Shown here piece after piece: positions 16,709 through 26,588 of a stretch of DNA of 64,000 nucleotides. The stretch is from the NCBI GenBank assembly GCA_016712225.1, contig JADJRL010000003.1:4167501-4231500 (forward strand), written 5' to 3'. The position numbers and the translations under genes are program-made. The notes beneath the pieces were generated by a model. It saw only the letters and a list, made by a program, of their open reading frames with translations. It searched no databases and was not told where the DNA came from. How positions within the stretch are numbered: the stretch's first letter is position 1; the number at the start of each line of letters is the position of its first letter. This DNA comes from Candidatus Defluviibacterium haderslevense (lineage in GTDB: Bacteria; Bacteroidota; Bacteroidia; Chitinophagales; Saprospiraceae).

Positions 16709-17629
16709 TTATTTCTTCAGAAAAACCTCTGCAATCATGCATCTGGCACTTCCACCTCCAATCGATTCTATGGTAGGTATTTCAACGGGAAGTAATTTGG
16801 TTTTAGAACTAAGTATTCTCAATTGTTCCTTGGTTAAAGAATTATAAGCAGTCCTGGACAGTACCAAAATCGGATCACCTTTATGATTACATAATTGAAG
16901 CATATTCCCGGCAAAGGAATTCATCTGGTCAAACGTAATATCTACCAATTCTTTACCGGTCGCCTCAAACAAAGATTCTAATTCTTCCTTTTTAGAAGGT
17001 TCAATGGCTTGCATACAACAAACTACAAAATCAACACCTAAAGCCATTAAAACATTAGTATGATAAATATCTATTCCATTTTGGTCTGTAGCTTTAAAAA
17101 AACACACTTTGTAATCCATCAGCAATGAAAAATGTTGTAGCATTTCTATATTAGTCCTTGGACTTAAACATGCATAAACGATTTTGTTTAAACGATCTAA
17201 TATCATGCTTCCAGTTCCCTCCAAAAATTGATTTTTTGGTTCAAAAATTTCCAAACTAAGTCTTCTTGAAACCTTAAAGTGTTTATTGAAATAGTCTACG
17301 ATATCTTCACGTCTTTCCAATCTTCTTGATACAGCGTTCATTGGATAAGTCATAATGGTACCATCATCATGAAAGCTGATCCAATTATTTGGAAACACAG
17401 CATCAGGTTTAATGGGCTTAGGTGTATCGTCAATGACCACAACCTCTATCCCTTCATTCCTTAATACACCCACCATTCGATCAAACTCTTCCTTGGCAAG
17501 ATTAGAAATGTGTTCGTATGTTGCATCAGATTTCTTTTGGAAGGTATTATTCAATGCTGTCTCTTCATTATATCCAAAATGGGCTGGACGTATCATCAAT
17601 ATGGTGTCAGTGAGTTGTTTTGTTTTCAT
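16709..17629 (-). CDS. ctlX: CtlX-type citrulline hydrolase (amidinotransferase family)
   Basis: This guanidino-group-modifying pentein protein is closest in appearance to the CtlX citrulline utilisation hydrolases. The fold's catalytic residues are visible: PDAVFPNNW (75-83), FLEGTGSM (135-142), the catalytic His at 190 (IYHTNVLM) and the nucleophile Cys at 297 (GGGSARCMIAE). These proteins act on citrulline or similar ureido/guanidino compounds in the cytosol. It lies 9 bases downstream of yhhQ on the same strand, so the two probably form an operon. A dimethylarginine hydrolase activity cannot be ruled out. Confidence 0.82.
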   Translation of the reverse strand: MKTKQLTDTILMIRPAHFGYNEETALNNTFQKKSDATYEHISNLAKEEFDRMVGVLRNEGIEVVVIDDTPKPIKPDAVFPNNWISFHDDGTIMTYPMNAVSRRLERREDIVDYFNKHFKVSRRLSLEIFEPKNQFLEGTGSMILDRLNKIVYACLSPRTNIEMLQHFSLLMDYKVCFFKATDQNGIDIYHTNVLMALGVDFVVCCMQAIEPSKKEELESLFEATGKELVDITFDQMNSFAGNMLQLCNHKGDPILVLSRTAYNSLTKEQLRILSSKTKLLPVEIPTIESIGGGSARCMIAEVFLKK

Positions 17630-17638
17630 GAAATTGAA

Positions 17639-18439
17639 TTATTTAATTCTCATTGCTTTTTGTTTAAGTTCTGCAGCCAATTCATGCCCTAGAAAACGAT
17701 CAATCCAACCATGAATGAGATATATAATGGGCGTCATACCAATAGCGACACAAAATTTATAAATATAATTCACCGTGCCAATAGCTAAAACCTGGGCCAG
17801 TGACCAACCAGCTCCTATATAAAATGCAATAAAAAGTACTACATAACTATCAATAAATTGTGAAATTAATGTTGAACCTGTGGACCTAAACCAAATATTA
17901 TGTTCTCCTGTTTGTTCTTTAATTCGATGAAAAATATAAACATCAATAACCTGACCTAATAAAAATGCTGTTAATGAACCTATTACAATCCATAATCCCT
18001 GCCCAAAAATCAAACGAAATGCAGTATTCAAATTCAGAACATCGGGATTTATAACTTCACCTCCAGGCTTCAAATGCGAACTTGGCCAAAAATCAGCCGG
18101 CACCAAATGAATCGTAAAAAACACCATTAAAAAAGCATAAGAGATTAAAATACAGGTCAAATAAGATAAAAATTTAACCCCCTTAGTACCAAAATACTCA
18201 TTGATTATATCCGTCATTACAAATACAACAGGCCAAAGCAAAACACCGGCTGTTAGGTTGAAAGACAATCCTTTAGAACCAAATATAGTAAAATTTAATG
18301 GATCGAATCCCAAGGTGCGCTCTAACGAAAAAATTTTAACTCCAATGAATTCTGCTATAAGCGCATTAGTAATAAAAATACCCGCCAAAACAATAAATAA
18401 TAAATTGGACTTATTTTTACTCCAGTTTAACATAGGCAT
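17639..18439 (-). CDS. yhhQ: YhhQ/VUT-family queuosine precursor transporter
   Basis: An integral membrane protein with about six to seven helices (DUF165/VUT family). Members import queuine precursors (preQ0/preQ1) for tRNA queuosine. Family motifs are NLTAGVLLWPVVFVMTDI, then INEYFG, the central FLLGQVIDVYIFHRIK, and ISQFIDSYVVLFIAFY. The 266 residues are slightly longer than E. coli YhhQ because of an extended periplasmic loop (PADFWPSSHLKPGGEV). It is divergent from the Hsp70 gene with 36 bases between them, and upstream of ctlX. Confidence 0.87.
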   Translation of the reverse strand: MPMLNWSKNKSNLLFIVLAGIFITNALIAEFIGVKIFSLERTLGFDPLNFTIFGSKGLSFNLTAGVLLWPVVFVMTDIINEYFGTKGVKFLSYLTCILISYAFLMVFFTIHLVPADFWPSSHLKPGGEVINPDVLNLNTAFRLIFGQGLWIVIGSLTAFLLGQVIDVYIFHRIKEQTGEHNIWFRSTGSTLISQFIDSYVVLFIAFYIGAGWSLAQVLAIGTVNYIYKFCVAIGMTPIIYLIHGWIDRFLGHELAAELKQKAMRIK

Positions 18440-18475
18440 AGAACAATAAACAGAAATTTTAGTTTACTCTTAACC

Positions 18476-20323
18476 ATGGGTAAAATAGCCATTGATTTCA
18501 AAACCGGAACCGTTAAAAAGGAACATGACCTCATCGTGGGCATAGATTTAGGCACCACAAACAGTTTAATTGCCATAGTAAAGAATGGTCAGGCTGAAGT
18601 ACTTACAGACGACAACAACAGCCATTTATTGGTGCCTTCCATTATTCATATCGATCAAAACGGTCATTTAGTCATTGGAGACAAGGCCAAAGAAAATCTC
18701 ATATCAGATCCTCAGGCAACAATTTATTCTGTAAAACGATTGCTTGGCAAATCCTATTTAGATCTGAATGATAGAAAACAAAATTTTGGATATACTCTTT
18801 CAGATCAGTCACAAGACCAGGTAATAAAAGTCAAGGTTAATGACAAATTCTATTCGCCCATAGAATTATCCTCCTATATTTTGAGCTATCTAAAATCTCG
18901 TGCCGAAAAAAAACTCAATCAACCCATTTCTAAAGCTGTTATTACAGTCCCAGCCTATTTTAATGATGCTCAAAGGCAAGCTACAAGAGACGCAGGCAAA
19001 CTGGCGGGCCTTGAAGTTTTAAGAATAGTCAATGAACCTACAGCAGCGAGTCTGGCCTATGGCATTGGCTTAAATAAGGATGAAACAAAAAATATTGTTG
19101 TTTATGATTTAGGGGGAGGAACTTTCGATATTTCTATTTTAAGAATTGAAAATGGCATTTTCGAAGTTTTATCCACACACGGCGATACCTATTTAGGTGG
19201 TGACGATATCGATCAAAAAATTATAAAGCTTTGGTCTGAAAAATATGATTTTCCAATACCTACTGATCCATCACTTATAAATGAATTGCGACTTATCGCA
19301 GAACATTCAAAAATTGAATTGTCCAACAAAAATCAAACAAGTTCATTGTGGAATGATGTTACTTTGGAGTTATCCAATCAGGAGCTCATGGAATCTTGTT
19401 CTGAAATCATTGACAAAACAATAAACGGGTGTATAGCAGCATTAAAGGACAGTGGACTTTCAAAGAGCGATTTATCTGATGTGTTGATGGTTGGCGGATC
19501 AACAAAAATGCCTTATATTAAAAAAAGGGTTGCTGATTTTTTTGAAATGAAAGTCAATGATACCATCAACCCCGATGAAGTGGTTGCTTTGGGTGCAGCC
19601 ATCCAAGCAGATATCCTTGCAGGCAATAGAAAAGACTTGTTACTACTGGACATCAATCCACTTTCGTTAGGAATTGAAACCCTTGGAGGATTAATGGACG
19701 TAATCATTCCCAGAAATTCTAAAATTCCAATAAGTCAGGCAAGACAATATACCACTTCAAAAGATGGACAGATCAACTTAAAAATTGCTGTCTACCAGGG
19801 AGAACGCGAACTTGTTGCAAATAATCGAAAATTGGCAGAATTCATTTTGAATAATATTCCTCCAATGCCAGCTGGTTTTCCAAAAATTGAAGTCCGGTTT
19901 TTAATAGATGCAGATGGCATTTTAACCGTTAAAGCACTAGAATTACGATCAGGATTAACTCAATCGATTGACATCAAGTCACAATTTGCTATTCCTGAAG
20001 CAGAAATGGCACAAATGCTTAAAGAATCGATCATATTCGCCCAATCAGATCAAGCGTTGAAAGGCTTAATTGATGTGACTAATGAGGCCAATTCCATTAT
20101 TCTCAATTCACAAAAATTCATTAAAAATCACGCAGCTTTAATGAGCGAAGATCAAATCGAACAAATGAAGCTATTCATTGCCGCACTTGAAGATACGATC
20201 ACTTTGAAAGATAAAAATAAAATTCAGACAGCCTTAAATCAACTCAATGAATTTGCTACACCTATCGCACATATTGCCATGGATCAAATCATCCAAGACG
20301 CCTTACAAGGAAAAACTATTTAA
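18476..20323 (+). CDS. hscA: Hsp70 chaperone, HscA-like
   Basis: The Hsp70 ATPase domain carries all signatures: GIDLGTTNS (22-30), the DLGGGTFDIS phosphate-binding loop (about 210), and VGGSTKMPYIK (about 340). The substrate-binding half begins NPLSLGIETLGG. Length 615, the leader GTVKKEHDLIVGIDLG and the helical lid lacking the DnaK C-terminal EEVD-like tail resemble the Fe-S chaperone HscA of Bacteroidota rather than DnaK. No isc/hsc partner genes lie next to it, so the assignment to Fe-S work is by sequence likeness only. It is followed 11 bases later by a SUI1-family gene. Confidence 0.8.
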   Translation: MGKIAIDFKTGTVKKEHDLIVGIDLGTTNSLIAIVKNGQAEVLTDDNNSHLLVPSIIHIDQNGHLVIGDKAKENLISDPQATIYSVKRLLGKSYLDLNDRKQNFGYTLSDQSQDQVIKVKVNDKFYSPIELSSYILSYLKSRAEKKLNQPISKAVITVPAYFNDAQRQATRDAGKLAGLEVLRIVNEPTAASLAYGIGLNKDETKNIVVYDLGGGTFDISILRIENGIFEVLSTHGDTYLGGDDIDQKIIKLWSEKYDFPIPTDPSLINELRLIAEHSKIELSNKNQTSSLWNDVTLELSNQELMESCSEIIDKTINGCIAALKDSGLSKSDLSDVLMVGGSTKMPYIKKRVADFFEMKVNDTINPDEVVALGAAIQADILAGNRKDLLLLDINPLSLGIETLGGLMDVIIPRNSKIPISQARQYTTSKDGQINLKIAVYQGERELVANNRKLAEFILNNIPPMPAGFPKIEVRFLIDADGILTVKALELRSGLTQSIDIKSQFAIPEAEMAQMLKESIIFAQSDQALKGLIDVTNEANSIILNSQKFIKNHAALMSEDQIEQMKLFIAALEDTITLKDKNKIQTALNQLNEFATPIAHIAMDQIIQDALQGKTI

Positions 20324-20334
20324 TCACTACACAC

Positions 20335-20688
20335 ATGAGCAAGAATAGAAAAATAACCAATGACCTGGGATTTATTTTCTCAACTCATGATTCCTTTAAA
20401 TCCTTTTTTGAAGAAGAACAAGATGCAACTGAAATTGCTCCAAAAGCACAGGTAGTAAGGGTGCAATTGGATACCAAGCTTAAAGCCGGAAAGTCTGCGA
20501 CAAAAATTATGGGATTAAATTTATCAGAAGAAAAAATGAATGACTTAGCCAAACAATTAAAACAAAAGTGTGGTGTTGGTGGCTCAGTTAAAGAGGGCCA
20601 AATCATTATACAAGGAGATCATGTAAATAAAATTATTGGCATGCTGATAGAAATGGGTTACAAAAACACAAAAAGAACAGGCGGTTAG
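20335..20688 (+). CDS. yciH: SUI1/YciH-family translation factor
   Basis: The C-terminal 80 residues are a SUI1 (eIF1-like) domain, with KCGVGGSVKEGQIIIQGDH as its core motif. The N-terminal extension (FFEEEQDATEIAPKAQ) is as seen in bacterial YciH. YciH proteins influence start-codon selection on the 30S subunit. It probably forms a unit with the HscA-like gene (11 bases upstream) and the following lipoprotein (6 bases downstream). Confidence 0.88.
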   Translation: MSKNRKITNDLGFIFSTHDSFKSFFEEEQDATEIAPKAQVVRVQLDTKLKAGKSATKIMGLNLSEEKMNDLAKQLKQKCGVGGSVKEGQIIIQGDHVNKIIGMLIEMGYKNTKRTGG

Positions 20689-20694
20689 ACCATC

Positions 20695-23133
20695 ATGAAG
20701 TATTTACATACTAACATATCACCCTTTCTCTTTGTAATGATTATTTTATTACTATCGAGTTGTTCGAAACAACCCGAAAAAGACATTATAAAAGGCGCAC
20801 TTAAAAGTTTCATTTTTCAAAATACATCCAATACATTTCCCGATCATAATTTCCCAGAAGATGCTTATAATAAAGGCTTTAGACAGAGCCAATTATTACC
20901 GAAAATAAATCAAACCTTTAGAAATGTTGCACAATGGGAATCCATTGGGCCTGATAATATTGGTGGTAGAACATTATGCTTAGCCATAAATCCACATGAT
21001 ACCAATCAAATTTGGGCCGGGTCAGCTTCAGGAGGACTTTGGAAATCCAATTCAGGAGGACTTGGTAAAAATGCCTGGCAACATATAAAAACTGGTTTCC
21101 CTGTGCTTGCAGTAAGTTGCATAGCACTGCATCCTAAAGAGTCAAGTACAATATTAATAGGCACCGGAGAAATATATAATTATGTTGGAACCGATGGCGG
21201 CAAAAAAGAACGAACATTGAGAGGATCATGGGGTATTGGAATTTTAAAATCAGTAGATGGTGGAAACACCTGGTCTCATACATTAAATTGGTCATCTCAA
21301 GAAAATCAAGGTATTTGGAAAATTAATTTTGATCCATTAAATCCGAACATTATTTATGCAGCAACTACACAAGGTGTATATCAATCTATAAATGGCGGAT
21401 CAAACTGGCAATTGATTTTAGATAAGAAAATGTGTATGGATATGTTGGTAGATCCACATGATCCACTTAATGTTTATGTTGGTGTTGGCGGATTTGGTTG
21501 TGATGATTATGGCATTTATAAATCTCATGATGGTGGAATCAGTTGGTCAAAAATAGTACTTGAAACTTCTGTTAATTCCTATAAGGGCCGTATCATGTTA
21601 GGTATGTATAAAAGCAACCCTAAGAGGGTGTATGCTCTGTTATCAGACACTTACGACAGTCATTATTTTCTTCGAAGTAGAAATAGTTTTGATTCCCTTT
21701 TTATAAACGGAATACCCAGCATCAGCTCCTATCAAGGATGGTATGCCAAAGGATTATATATTAAAGACACGGACTCAAGTCAAATTTTAGCTGGTGGCGT
21801 AGATTTGTTTTTTGATGAAAGAGGCACTGGAAATAATTTCAATCGAATGGATATGCAGAAATTGGACCTGCATGTTGATTTCCATGATATCGTTTCGAAT
21901 CCTTTAGACCCGAATAAAATATATCTAGCAACAGACGGCGGAATCTACAGATCTGATCATTTTAGCCATTCCTTTTATTCAAGTAACGGTGGATATACAT
22001 GCAGTCAATTTTATGCAGGAACTTTTGCTTCACAATTTAAGAATATAGCCATAGGTGGATTACAAGATAATCACAGTTCAATTTATACAGGCTCAAAGGA
22101 ATGGAGGAATACTCATTTTGGTGATGGAGTTGCCAATGCTATCAATCATTCAGACACAAATATCATGTTTTGTTCCGCTCAAAACTTATTTCTCTCAAAA
22201 TCTACAGACTTCGGAATCAATTGGAATACAGCATTAGATGATCGTGCAAATGGCCCTTTTGTTGTTCCCCTAAAAATGAGCGCTACCAATGAAAACTTAA
22301 TATATACTGCTTCTACCCAAATTTATAAAAGTGTAGATAACGGAAATCAATGGGTTCGATATCTTTCAAACATAAATGAATCACAAATACTTACTATTGA
22401 AATATCGCCAACAAATGATCAGCATATTTTACTATCGACAGGTCCAAATAATAATGAGCATGTTGAACTTTTAGAAAGTTTCGATGGCGGAAAAACATTG
22501 AGAAATATCACATCGAATTTGCCTAATAAATACATTACAGATATTGCCATCAATCCAAAAGACGAACACATTATTTATACTTGTCTTGCCGGGTTTGGTA
22601 ATGCTCATGTATATAAGAGTATAAACGGCGGATTAAATTGGCAACCACTTGGTAATGAATTACCGGATGTTCCCTTTCATTCCATTTTCATCAACCCTTC
22701 CAATACCAATCAAATTTATGTCGGATGCGATTTAGGATTATTTGTTTCGTTTGATGAAGGAGCAAAATGGTATTCTTACAATACAGATGATTATGATGCA
22801 GTTCAAGTATATGATATCGTTTACATTCCAATAGAGCATCGTATGGGTCTGTTTACTCATGGACATGGGGCTTTCAAAGTTGATTTCATCAATACACCTC
22901 CAACGCAAACAAATACAGAAATAAAAGAAAATAAAATATTGCAAATGTTTCTTTTTGAATGTGCGTATAACAAAACATTTTTAATGGGAAATGATTATGG
23001 AAGGATATTCAATTTACAAGGCCAAGTTTCTATGGCGTATGCTAAAGAAGTTTATAATGTTTTATTGAATAAACCAAAAGGAATTTATTATTTTATAACA
23101 ACAACCCATCGATACAAAATAATAAATATTTAA
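20695..23133 (+). CDS. BNR/Asp-box beta-propeller lipoprotein
   Basis: A lipoprotein signal ends in LLLSSC (Cys 23). The bulk is a sialidase/VPS10-like propeller with at least six Asp-box motifs (SVDGGNTW, SINGGSNW, SHDGGISW, SVDNGNQW, SFDGGKTL, SINGGLNW). The C-terminal end (GIYYFITTTHRYKIINI) resembles a degenerate T9SS sorting domain, which is odd beside a lipobox. No catalytic sialidase Arg triad or FRIP motif is obvious, so I would not call it a sialidase. It starts 6 bases after the SUI1 gene and overlaps the convergent prmC stop by 4 bases. Confidence 0.76.
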   Translation: MKYLHTNISPFLFVMIILLLSSCSKQPEKDIIKGALKSFIFQNTSNTFPDHNFPEDAYNKGFRQSQLLPKINQTFRNVAQWESIGPDNIGGRTLCLAINPHDTNQIWAGSASGGLWKSNSGGLGKNAWQHIKTGFPVLAVSCIALHPKESSTILIGTGEIYNYVGTDGGKKERTLRGSWGIGILKSVDGGNTWSHTLNWSSQENQGIWKINFDPLNPNIIYAATTQGVYQSINGGSNWQLILDKKMCMDMLVDPHDPLNVYVGVGGFGCDDYGIYKSHDGGISWSKIVLETSVNSYKGRIMLGMYKSNPKRVYALLSDTYDSHYFLRSRNSFDSLFINGIPSISSYQGWYAKGLYIKDTDSSQILAGGVDLFFDERGTGNNFNRMDMQKLDLHVDFHDIVSNPLDPNKIYLATDGGIYRSDHFSHSFYSSNGGYTCSQFYAGTFASQFKNIAIGGLQDNHSSIYTGSKEWRNTHFGDGVANAINHSDTNIMFCSAQNLFLSKSTDFGINWNTALDDRANGPFVVPLKMSATNENLIYTASTQIYKSVDNGNQWVRYLSNINESQILTIEISPTNDQHILLSTGPNNNEHVELLESFDGGKTLRNITSNLPNKYITDIAINPKDEHIIYTCLAGFGNAHVYKSINGGLNWQPLGNELPDVPFHSIFINPSNTNQIYVGCDLGLFVSFDEGAKWYSYNTDDYDAVQVYDIVYIPIEHRMGLFTHGHGAFKVDFINTPPTQTNTEIKENKILQMFLFECAYNKTFLMGNDYGRIFNLQGQVSMAYAKEVYNVLLNKPKGIYYFITTTHRYKIINI

Positions 23134-23984
23134 TGACTCCGTACTTTTCGACAACGCAACATTCTGGCTTTACCTTGCAGGTCCATTTTTACTTCAATAT
23201 CTTGGTAGCCTGATTGTTTAAATATTTCATAAATCTGATCTGAATAAAACTCATTGAGTTCACAATAGATGTATCCAAATTGGGATAATTTTTTCTGACC
23301 ATAGTCAGCTAAATGTTTATAAAAAACAAGATGATCATCGCCTATAGGAAACAAAGCTTTAGAGGGTTCGAATGATAAAGTTCCTGTTGACATCCAATGC
23401 TTTTCGTGCTGTCCGATGTAAGGAGGATTAGAAACAAGTATATTAATTTCCGGGTATTCAGTAGCGTCGAAATTCAGAAAATCTAGCTCCAAAAATTCAA
23501 TCTGCGTTTCATACTTATTGGCATTACCTTTTGCTACATTTAATGCGTCAAAATCTATATCTAAACCCGTGATACTCCACTCCGGGAAGCATTTTTTTAA
23601 ATGTATAGCTATACAACCACTTCCTGTACCAACATCCCATAAGTTCATTTTGGTCTTATACTTATGATCAGATTGGATCCAATAAACCAGCTCTTCAGTT
23701 TCCGGTCTAGGAATAAGCACGGATTCATCAACATATAATACCAAATCCATAAAATAGGCCTCATGTAAAATGTATTGAATGGGTATTCCTTTTAACATCT
23801 CAGAAACTATTGGAGAAAATATTGTTTGAATGGGTCGATCATTTATCAAATAAACCAAATATTTACTCTTAAAAACATCACTTTTCAATATATAATTAGT
23901 CAATTCTTCAATCTCACTATCATTATATCTCACTGCTAGCTCCAATTTCAGAAATTGGCATACTTTTTGTTTGACATCATTCAT
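23130..23984 (-). CDS. prmC: Peptide chain release factor N5-glutamine methyltransferase
   Basis: Methylates the Gln of the GGQ motif in RF1/RF2 using SAM. The N-terminal helical domain contains IPIQYILHEAYFMDL. The block VLIPRPETEELV (about 89-100) is followed by the SAM loop DVGTGSGCIAI (117-127) and the NPPY motif (186-189) that holds the glutamine. Length 284 is normal. A -7-like element lies upstream. It is convergent with, and overlaps by 4 bases, the BNR lipoprotein gene. Confidence 0.94.
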   Translation of the reverse strand: MNDVKQKVCQFLKLELAVRYNDSEIEELTNYILKSDVFKSKYLVYLINDRPIQTIFSPIVSEMLKGIPIQYILHEAYFMDLVLYVDESVLIPRPETEELVYWIQSDHKYKTKMNLWDVGTGSGCIAIHLKKCFPEWSITGLDIDFDALNVAKGNANKYETQIEFLELDFLNFDATEYPEINILVSNPPYIGQHEKHWMSTGTLSFEPSKALFPIGDDHLVFYKHLADYGQKKLSQFGYIYCELNEFYSDQIYEIFKQSGYQDIEVKMDLQGKARMLRCRKVRSH

Positions 23985-24021
23985 ATTAAATATTTATATA
24001 ATGTGTAAATAACTGTTTTTG

Positions 24022-24029
24022 CAAAGGTA
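24022..24029 (-). promoter_or_regulatory. -7 element TACCTTTG for prmC
   Basis: Plus-strand CAAAGGTA reads TACCTTTG on the minus strand, 38 bases before the ATG. A TTG lies 17 bases further upstream, slightly shorter than the ideal spacing. Confidence 0.38.
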
Positions 24030-24086
24030 ACAATAGAATTACGCACCAACTATCAAAAATTATATCCCCTTAAACAAACTTATTTT

Positions 24087-26582
24087 ATGAAAAAACTAAT
24101 TCTGATTTTCATTTTTACGAGTTTCGCAGTAACATTCAATGCTCAAAATATTCAAGACCCTTTTGGTATTGGTCAATTGCAACAATCAGAAAAAATCGTC
24201 TCTAAATCTTTGTTCAAATATGTGGAAGCTGATCAATCGTTAAGACCTATTGAAAATTCAATCCAAGTCAAAGTTACAAACCAACAATTAAATAAATGGC
24301 TCAATCAATTTGATCCATTAATTAAAACAACATTGCCTCTCAGCGCAAATCATTCCGAAACATTATTGTTGACTGAATACAATTTTTTAGAATCGAATTT
24401 TGAAATTTATAGTTTAAATGATCAAAATTTAATCCCACTCCAATTGGATCATGGAATCCATTACAAAGGAAAATTAGATCATCCCAATCAGTCAATTGTA
24501 AGCATAAGTCTTTTCAAAAATCAAATCTATGGTACTGTCTTTATGGAGAATCAAGTGAATTACTCCATCATCCCTAAATTAAATTCATCGTCAAAAAATA
24601 TTGAATGCACGATTTCAGAAGAATCCAAGATGGCTTATGACGATGCCGTCAATCTATGCAATACAGATGACATCAAACACTATATTGCAGATCAAATCAA
24701 TATCAGTTCCAGATCCAAAGAAAGTTGCAAAAGAATTTCAATAAGCTTGCATGCAGATTATGATTTGTATCTTAAATTCAATAGCAACACACAACTTGTA
24801 AGCAATTACATTATTGGTGTCTTCAACAATGTTCATTCATTATACAAAAGAGAAGACATTCAGATTAGTCTTGCAGAAATCATCATACACACAAGTCCTG
24901 ATTTATTTCCACATACAAGTTCCAATGAAGATTTAGATCATTTCAGATACAAGTATAAGAACAATAAAGGAAATATTGCACTTTGCATTTCTGGATTCGC
25001 CAGAGGCGGCAAAGCAGTGTTAGGTGGCATTGCATATATCAATACACTTTGCAATAAATCCTACGCTTATGGATATACCAATGTTAATGGCACTTATTCT
25101 GATTCCCCCAACTATTCCTGGGATGTATTTTCAATCACTCATGAATTGGGACACATCTTCGGATCACGACATACTCATGCATGTGTGTGGGGGCCAAACA
25201 AAAATACAGCAATAGATAATTGCAATGCTGTAGAAGGCAGTTGCAGCCCTGGTCCAGCACCCATCAAAGGTACGATCATGAGTTACTGCCACCAAGCTGG
25301 TAAACCTGGAATAGACTTTCTACTTGGTTTTGGAATAGAGCCCGGTAATCTAATCCGTGAAAAAATAAAAGCCTCAACTTGTCTGACACAATATGTACCC
25401 AATAATAAATCTTTGGCAACAAAAAACATGAATATTAAAGCCAATGTCGAATGTTTTGATGGCATATACACCCATTACTATTTTGATAATAATACCATCG
25501 ATGAAACAGATGATATCTTACTCCTATCTATTCAAAAAAACAATCAGGAAATTGGATCAATACTAGATGGCAGTCTAACGATAACAGAAAATACATCAAA
25601 TAAATTTGGATCGAACACTCCAACAATTATTACTGCAGCTTATGTCGATCCAAAAAATCCCTTTGCAGTTATCAATAAATATTGGACCATTACACCATCA
25701 AAACCAGTGACCAATCCAGTTAAACTTAAAATTTATTTTAACGCCATAGACCTTGCAGACTTAAAAGGAGCCAATCCAAATTACAACATAGATTTAGTAA
25801 AACTCTTCACAATAGCCAAACCTGGAAACCCAAATCCTGAATCCAATCACAATGGTGTAAGCTCAACTTTATATAAAGAATTTCAAAAAAGTACAACCAT
25901 TGAACCCGACAAATGGAGCATCAACAATATTTCACCAGATGTATTCTCAGGAGAATTTGAAACCACCACACTTTCAGGAATTGGTGTTGGTATGAATACT
26001 CAATTGGCTAGCTTGGAACCTCCAACAGTATTATCCTATCTAAAAGCAAAAAGAATAGGAAAATCAAATCTCATAGAATGGAGCACCAAAACAGAAACCA
26101 ATTTAAATTATTTTATCATTGAGCGATCATTAAATGCTATCAAGTTTGATTCCATTGGAATGAAAATCGCAAGCAAAAATAGTGCTACTGCCAAATTTTA
26201 TTCTTTGGTAGATTCCTATTATACGACTTCAGAAGTTTATTACAGAATTGTTTATGTAAATACCAATGGTCAAAAATCGATTTCACCAGTCACATCATTG
26301 AGTTCACCGTATTTAAGTACCGTAAATTTAAACATCTATCCCAATCCAGCAACCAGTTCGAACTTTACCATTGAATACAATAATCTAAATCAGTTGAAGG
26401 GCACAATACTCATTAAGGTCAATGACTTACAAGGATTAACAGTTAAACAATTTTCCGCTACATTAGGAGATGGACTCAATTTTATACCTTGTGTTTCATC
26501 CGATTTAAACAATGGTATTTACTACCTCCAATTAAATACAGCAAAAGAATCTATCATGCAAAAATTTATCGTTAAAAAATAA
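24087..26582 (+). CDS. Secreted reprolysin-like zinc metalloprotease with T9SS sorting domain
   Basis: A signal peptide (about 1-19, ends FNAQ) precedes a propeptide-like region. The catalytic motif HELGHIFGSRH lies at about 352-362, matching the zinc-binding HExGHxxGxxH of M12B/reprolysin-type metalloproteases. IMSYCH (Met-turn) follows at about 393. Beta-sandwich regions come next. The C-terminus is a T9SS type A sorting domain (YPNPATSSNFTIEY ... MQKFIVKK). It should act outside the cell after T9SS export. It lies 6 bases before cdd; co-transcription is possible. Confidence 0.88.
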   Translation: MKKLILIFIFTSFAVTFNAQNIQDPFGIGQLQQSEKIVSKSLFKYVEADQSLRPIENSIQVKVTNQQLNKWLNQFDPLIKTTLPLSANHSETLLLTEYNFLESNFEIYSLNDQNLIPLQLDHGIHYKGKLDHPNQSIVSISLFKNQIYGTVFMENQVNYSIIPKLNSSSKNIECTISEESKMAYDDAVNLCNTDDIKHYIADQINISSRSKESCKRISISLHADYDLYLKFNSNTQLVSNYIIGVFNNVHSLYKREDIQISLAEIIIHTSPDLFPHTSSNEDLDHFRYKYKNNKGNIALCISGFARGGKAVLGGIAYINTLCNKSYAYGYTNVNGTYSDSPNYSWDVFSITHELGHIFGSRHTHACVWGPNKNTAIDNCNAVEGSCSPGPAPIKGTIMSYCHQAGKPGIDFLLGFGIEPGNLIREKIKASTCLTQYVPNNKSLATKNMNIKANVECFDGIYTHYYFDNNTIDETDDILLLSIQKNNQEIGSILDGSLTITENTSNKFGSNTPTIITAAYVDPKNPFAVINKYWTITPSKPVTNPVKLKIYFNAIDLADLKGANPNYNIDLVKLFTIAKPGNPNPESNHNGVSSTLYKEFQKSTTIEPDKWSINNISPDVFSGEFETTTLSGIGVGMNTQLASLEPPTVLSYLKAKRIGKSNLIEWSTKTETNLNYFIIERSLNAIKFDSIGMKIASKNSATAKFYSLVDSYYTTSEVYYRIVYVNTNGQKSISPVTSLSSPYLSTVNLNIYPNPATSSNFTIEYNNLNQLKGTILIKVNDLQGLTVKQFSATLGDGLNFIPCVSSDLNNGIYYLQLNTAKESIMQKFIVKK

Positions 26583-26588
26583 TATCTA

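Noticed and set aside
16709..17629. Calling the amidinotransferase-family protein an arginine deiminase or dimethylargininase
   Set aside because: The length and motif set (FLEGTG, IYHTN, GGGSARC) fit the citrulline-type CtlX group better; the substrate is not proven.
20695..23133. Calling the BNR-propeller lipoprotein a sialidase
   Set aside because: Asp-boxes are present but no catalytic Arg triad or Tyr/Glu pair could be identified.
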